Positions 5,601 through 8,368 of a stretch of 8,368 bases of DNA are shown piece by piece. The position numbers were made by a program, and so were the translations under genes. The notes beneath the pieces are model-generated. The model was not told the DNA's origin, ran no database searches, and saw only the letters and a program-made list of their open reading frames with translations. Each line of letters begins with the position of its first letter. Within the stretch, counting starts at the first letter, position 1. This DNA is from an uncultured Collinsella sp. (GTDB lineage: Bacteria; Actinomycetota; Coriobacteriia; Coriobacteriales; Coriobacteriaceae), in the NCBI GenBank assembly GCA_902482615.1, contig CABTAA010000062.1, positions 1 to 8,368 on the forward strand, written 5' to 3'.

Positions 5601-5629
5601 TTGATGGCACGCTTCAATCGTGCTGTATT
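5601..5629 (+). promoter_or_regulatory. Candidate promoter of the transposase-like gene with internal inverted repeat
   Basis: TTGATG (5601-5606) and TGTATT (5624-5629), each four of six consensus bases, are exactly 17 bases apart. The predicted start is near 5636, about 27 bases before the ATG. The 17-base spacer is itself an inverted repeat, GCACG-N7-CGTGC (5607-5623), placed where a repressor would occlude polymerase. Confidence 0.35.
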
Positions 5630-5662
5630 GGATGGCAAGCAGATCCCGGCGAAGGGAGCGCC

Positions 5663-6472
5663 ATGCAGCGCGTTTGGAGAACGGTTACCGGCTTTTACCA
5701 TGTCTGTGCCCGCGGTACGGGCAAGCAGCTCATCTTTGAGGGCGATGAAGACCGGTGGGAGTTCTTGGAGCTGATGCGTGAGTGCTGCCGCAAGGCGGGC
5801 GTGACGGTTATCGCCTGGTGCCTTATGGGCAATCACGTGCGTCTGGTGCTTGCAGATTACGAGGACGCGATGAGCGCGGCGATGCACCGGCTGCTTTTGA
5901 CGTACGCGCGGCGGTTCAATAAACGCACGGGGCGCACAGGGCATCTGTTCCAGAACCGTTTTGACCGGCGCTCGCTCGATACCGACTGGCAGGTGATGGA
6001 GGCTATTCGCTCCGTTCACGCCGATCCGCAGGAGGCGGGCATCAGTCTCATTGAGCGTTATCCCTGGAGCAGCTTTCCGGAGCATTTGTGCGCTTACGAC
6101 GGTGACGCGGCCGATGTCGCGAGGGGATTTTCTGATCCTTCTTGCGTGCTTGAGCTTTTTGGTTCTGCCGAGGGCTTTATTGCCTATTCGCTTTCGACGC
6201 CCGACGGCGGCGAACCGGCGCTGCGCGATATGAAAGAGACAGAGTGGGAACGCCACGCCTTTGCCGACAAGTTGGCGAAAAGCCTCGGGACTCCGCTCCA
6301 TGGGGTTAAAGACGCACCGCCTGCGCAGCGCGATACCGTTATTTTTGGATTGCACGATGCCGGTTTTACGGTGCGCCAGATTGAGCGGTATACCGGGATT
6401 GGCAAAAGTACCGTCTCTCGTATCGTGCGCGCTTATGCGCGGGTGAAGGCACAGACTGAGCTCTCGGAATAG
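5663..6472 (+). CDS. Y1/REP-associated (IS200-like) transposase homologue, apparently inactive, with C-terminal HTH
   Basis: A 269-residue protein. Residues 8-130 match the single-strand Y1 transposase fold: an FYHVCARG strand (11-18), LIFEGDEDRWEFL (23-35), CLMGNHVRLVL (53-63), GHLFQNRF (93-100) and VHADPQEAG (118-126). In active members the metal site reads HUH (NHVHL); here the second histidine is Arg60 (NHVR). The catalytic tyrosine of the YxxLNPxxA motif is Ser117. Both losses in an otherwise intact frame argue that it no longer cuts DNA. Residues 234-256 form a clear helix-turn-helix (GFTVRQIERYTGIGKSTVSR), so DNA binding, and perhaps gene regulation, may remain. The ATG at 5663 is chosen because GGGAG precedes it and homology starts at once. 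It stands alone, converging on sufU. No flanking target duplications or element ends were found. Family call is good; function is inferred. Confidence 0.8.
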   Translation: MQRVWRTVTGFYHVCARGTGKQLIFEGDEDRWEFLELMRECCRKAGVTVIAWCLMGNHVRLVLADYEDAMSAAMHRLLLTYARRFNKRTGRTGHLFQNRFDRRSLDTDWQVMEAIRSVHADPQEAGISLIERYPWSSFPEHLCAYDGDAADVARGFSDPSCVLELFGSAEGFIAYSLSTPDGGEPALRDMKETEWERHAFADKLAKSLGTPLHGVKDAPPAQRDTVIFGLHDAGFTVRQIERYTGIGKSTVSRIVRAYARVKAQTELSE

Positions 6473-6510
6473 AAAATGGCCGAACCACTCTTAGTCAAGC
6501 GATTCGGCCA
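6473..6510 (-). terminator. Hairpin terminator after sufU, shared with the convergent gene
   Basis: TGGCCGAA (6477-6484) and TTCGGCCA (6503-6510) make an 8-bp stem with an 18-base loop. Read from the suf side it is followed by TTTTC, ending the suf transcript about 29 bases after the sufU stop. From the plus side the tail ACAAATTTCTTG is less U-rich, so termination of the transposase-like gene here would be weaker. Confidence 0.75.
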
Positions 6511-6538
6511 ACAAATTTCTTGTGATTTGGGACAAATA

Positions 6539-6973
6539 CTACTGATTATTTTGTCCCGTGAGCATGCCGTCGAGGGTGCGCCAGGCGAGCTCGGCGCATT
6601 TGACGCGGGCGGGCATGTGCGAGATGTCCTGGAGCTGGGCGGCTTCATCCAGGTCTTCCAGGTCCTCCTCGGAGAGCTTTTCGCCGCGGATCATGGCGAG
6701 GAAGAGCTCTGCCAGGCGGTGAGCTTCCTCGACGGTCTCGCCGGTGATGAGGTCGGCCATGATGTCGGCACTGGCCTGACTGATGGCGCAGCCGTGGCCG
6801 GTAAAGGAGGCCTCCTCGATCACGCCGTTCTCGACGCGCAGCTGCAGGGTGAGCTCGTCGCCGCAGCTGGGGTTGATGCCGTCGTGCTCGTGCGTGGGAG
6901 CATCCATCTCGTACTTATAGTCGGGGTGCGAGTTGTGCTCCATAAATGTGGTGGAGGTGTACAGATTACCCAT
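6539..6973 (-). CDS. sufU: SufU, zinc-containing sulfur-transfer partner of SufS
   Basis: A 144-residue protein of normal SufU length. The zinc ligands are all present: Cys37 and Asp39 in NPSCGDELTL, Cys62 in TGHGCAIS and Cys126 in ARVKCAELAW. The ~20-residue insertion that separates SufU from IscU is represented by the acidic EKLSEEDLEDLDE stretch (98-110). In Gram-positive bacteria SufU takes persulfide sulfur from SufS through a zinc-ligand swap and passes it to the SufBCD scaffold. The ATG at 6973 overlaps the end of sufS by 8 bases and has a GGAG about 10 bases upstream; the later ATG at 6943 has no ribosome site. The overlap implies translational coupling with sufS. It is the last gene of the operon, followed by a hairpin terminator. 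Confidence 0.95.
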   Translation of the reverse strand: MGNLYTSTTFMEHNSHPDYKYEMDAPTHEHDGINPSCGDELTLQLRVENGVIEEASFTGHGCAISQASADIMADLITGETVEEAHRLAELFLAMIRGEKLSEEDLEDLDEAAQLQDISHMPARVKCAELAWRTLDGMLTGQNNQ

Positions 6974-8291
6974 TGAACGTGCTCCAAACGTGATGCAGGC
7001 CGGCGATGAACTTGTCGATGTCGGCCTTGTCGTTGTAGAAGGCCACGCTGGCGCGGCAACAAGCAAGGTTTTCGACACCCAGCCAGGTAAGCAACGGCTG
7101 CGCGCAGTGGTGACCGGCGCGGATGCAGACGCCGTCCATGTCCATGATGCTCGCGACGTCGTGCGGGTGGATGCCCTTGACGTTAAAGCTCACAACGCCG
7201 TGGTGGTTGTCCCAATAGATGGAGCCGATGATTTGGACAAAGTCGAGCTGCATGAGTTCGCCCATCAGATAGTGGACGAGTGCCTGCTCGCGGGCCTGGA
7301 TGTTCTCGTAACCCACCGTGTTGACCAGGTAATCAAGCGCCGCTCCCGTGGCGAAGATGCCGGCGGCGTCCTGCGTGCCTGCCTCGAACTTCTCGGGGAC
7401 GGGCGCCCAGACGGCGTCCTGCTCGGTGACCGAATCGATCATTTCGCCGCCGGTGAGCATGGGCGGCATGGCGTTGAGCAGGTCCATCTTGCCCCACAGG
7501 ACGCCGATGCCCATGGGGCCCATGGCCTTGTGCGCGCTAAAGGCAAAGAAATCGGCGCCCAGATCGGCCACATCGACCGGCATGTGCGGCAGCGACTGCG
7601 CGCCGTCGACGACCAGATAGCCGCCGTACTTGTGCACGAGCTTGCCGAGATTCTTGACCGGGTTCTCGACGCCCAGCACGTTAGACACCTGACCCACGGC
7701 CAAGATTTTGGTCTTGGGGCCCACCTTGGCAAGAACCTCCTCGGTGGTGAGCTGACCGGTCTTGGTGGGGTAGAGGTAGACGAGCTTGGCGCCGGTCTCG
7801 CGGCAGACCTGCTGCCACGGAATCAAGTTGGAGTGGTGCTCCATGATGGTGATGACGACCTCGTCACCGGGTTCGAGCACCGTGGGCGCAAAGCTCTTGG
7901 CAACCAGGTTGAGTGACTCGCTCGTGTTGCGGGTGAAGACGACCTCGTTGGCCTGTGAGGCGCCGATGAGGTCGGCGATCTGCTGGCGGACCTTCGCGAT
8001 GGCCTCGGTGGCCTCGACGGACAGCGAGTACAGGCCGCGCAGGGGGTTTGCGTTCATGCGCTGATAGAAGTCGCGCTCGGCGTCGAGCACGCAGGCAGGG
8101 CGCTGCGCGGTGGCGGCACTATCGAGGAAGGCGATCTCGGGGTGCTGCTGAAACAGCGGGAACTGCGCCTTGTAGGGGTTGGTCTCGATGTCCACAGTGG
8201 GCCAGCCGCGCGAAGCCTCGTCGCTGGCGTCGAGCTCCATGGGCTCGGGGGCAGTACAGGTGTCGCATTTAACGTGCTCGGTGTCGATCAT
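6966..8291 (-). CDS. sufS: SufS, group II cysteine desulfurase
   Basis: A 441-residue PLP enzyme that removes sulfur from L-cysteine, giving alanine and an enzyme persulfide for SufU. Visible landmarks are FLDSAATAQRP (55-65), EHHSN (151-155), the PLP-contacting VVDGAQS (227-233), and FSAHK with the Schiff-base Lys255. The substrate-site RAGHHCAQPL (391-400) carries the catalytic Cys396, and RASVAFYN (413-420) closes the C-terminal domain. Relative to usual SufS (about 405 residues) there is an N-terminal extension of some 35 residues containing a CxxC pair, Cys9 and Cys12. The start is well supported: ATG overlaps the preceding stop as ATGA and AGGAG lies 5 bases upstream. It is translationally coupled to genes on both sides. 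The adjoining sufU marks it as SufS rather than IscS/NifS. Confidence 0.96.
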   Translation of the reverse strand: MIDTEHVKCDTCTAPEPMELDASDEASRGWPTVDIETNPYKAQFPLFQQHPEIAFLDSAATAQRPACVLDAERDFYQRMNANPLRGLYSLSVEATEAIAKVRQQIADLIGASQANEVVFTRNTSESLNLVAKSFAPTVLEPGDEVVITIMEHHSNLIPWQQVCRETGAKLVYLYPTKTGQLTTEEVLAKVGPKTKILAVGQVSNVLGVENPVKNLGKLVHKYGGYLVVDGAQSLPHMPVDVADLGADFFAFSAHKAMGPMGIGVLWGKMDLLNAMPPMLTGGEMIDSVTEQDAVWAPVPEKFEAGTQDAAGIFATGAALDYLVNTVGYENIQAREQALVHYLMGELMQLDFVQIIGSIYWDNHHGVVSFNVKGIHPHDVASIMDMDGVCIRAGHHCAQPLLTWLGVENLACCRASVAFYNDKADIDKFIAGLHHVWSTFNG

Positions 8292-8368
8292 GCGAGCTCC
8301 TCTTCAAAGTTGTCGATCAGGTTGTTGCCCAGGCGGACGACGGCTGCGCGGGTGCGCTCGTCGGTGGC
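8288..8368 (-). CDS. C-terminal tail of an upstream suf gene, probably sufD
   Basis: The last 26 codons of a gene entering from the right edge, ending ...NNLIDNFEEELA with TGA at 8290-8288. The stop overlaps the sufS start by 4 bases (ATGA), so it belongs to the same operon. In Gram-positive suf operons the gene just before sufS is commonly sufD, a SufBCD scaffold subunit. The visible tail is too short and too weakly conserved to prove that. The frame is open to the window edge. Confidence 0.6.
   Translation of the reverse strand, partial: ATDERTRAAVVRLGNNLIDNFEEELA

Larger units (their letters stand above)
5260..5662. other. 403-base divergent intergenic region, no gene seen
   Basis: It separates the NifU-like operon (-) from the transposase-like gene (+). 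It contains the leader hairpin and possible promoter of the NifU-like operon (5322-5380), the palindrome at 5419-5430, an inverted repeat CGTTGCA (5512-5518)/TGCAACG (5532-5538), and a plus-strand promoter candidate at 5601-5629. An open frame extends left from the transposase-like gene to an ATG at 5450. It has no ribosome site and no family-like sequence, so I do not call it coding. Confidence 0.6.

Noticed and set aside
5450..5662. 71-codon upstream extension of the transposase-like protein
   Set aside because: No ribosome site at 5450, no homology-like sequence, and a good site precedes the ATG at 5663.
5498..6355. Minus-strand open frame (285 codons) opposite the transposase-like gene
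   Set aside because: No recognised motif and no ribosome site; the plus strand carries a coherent Y1 domain and HTH.
6933..7916. Plus-strand open frame (327 codons) antisense to sufS and sufU
   Set aside because: Composition is that of a complementary shadow (V, D, H, A rich). The minus-strand SufS and SufU motifs are unmistakable and fully explain the region.

Overview
The window looks like a chromosomal segment of a moderately high-G+C anaerobic actinobacterium, most likely a gut Coriobacteriia member close to Collinsella. The basis is the general G+C and codon style, the Gram-positive type SUF genes with SufU next to SufS, and a GGGtGRT-family gene paired with a NifU-like scaffold gene. 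The organism is an inference, because no 16S or other marker is present.

Layout. Positions 1-272 (-) hold the first 90 codons of a class I/II PLP aminotransferase. A promoter near 383-411 drives tRNA-His(GTG) and tRNA-Lys(CTT), both with an encoded CCA end, followed by a terminator at 623-653. Pointing toward the tRNAs is a DinD-family gene (697-1557, -). Upstream of it lies a leader with a small hairpin, a short palindrome and a strong GGGCCC-containing hairpin. Next comes a stand-alone flavoprotein of the fumarate reductase/L-aspartate oxidase superfamily (1719-3245, -).

Positions 3502-5259 (-) form a two-gene operon: a NifU-like scaffold paralogue with an unusual cysteine arrangement (first gene), then a GGGtGRT protein of unknown function. 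Both have very biased, apparently high-expression codon use, and a clear intrinsic terminator follows at 3434-3466. A 403-base divergent intergenic region (5260-5662) carries candidate promoters and palindromes. The plus-strand gene at 5663-6472 encodes a Y1 (IS200/RAYT-type) transposase-like protein. It appears to have lost both the second histidine of the HUH motif and the catalytic tyrosine but keeps a C-terminal helix-turn-helix, so it may be a domesticated DNA-binding protein.

The right end is the 3' part of a SUF operon on the minus strand: the tail of an upstream gene (probably sufD), sufS and sufU. These are tightly overlapped and closed by a hairpin terminator at 6477-6510.

How the genes fit together. 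The right half is dominated by iron-sulfur cluster assembly: SufS mobilises sulfur from cysteine, SufU accepts it, and the SufBCD scaffold lies off the right edge. A separate NifU-like/GGGtGRT pair sits about 1.3 kb away. Of everything here, that pair is the best candidate for an incompletely described system. The dead transposase with its HTH is the second most interesting item.
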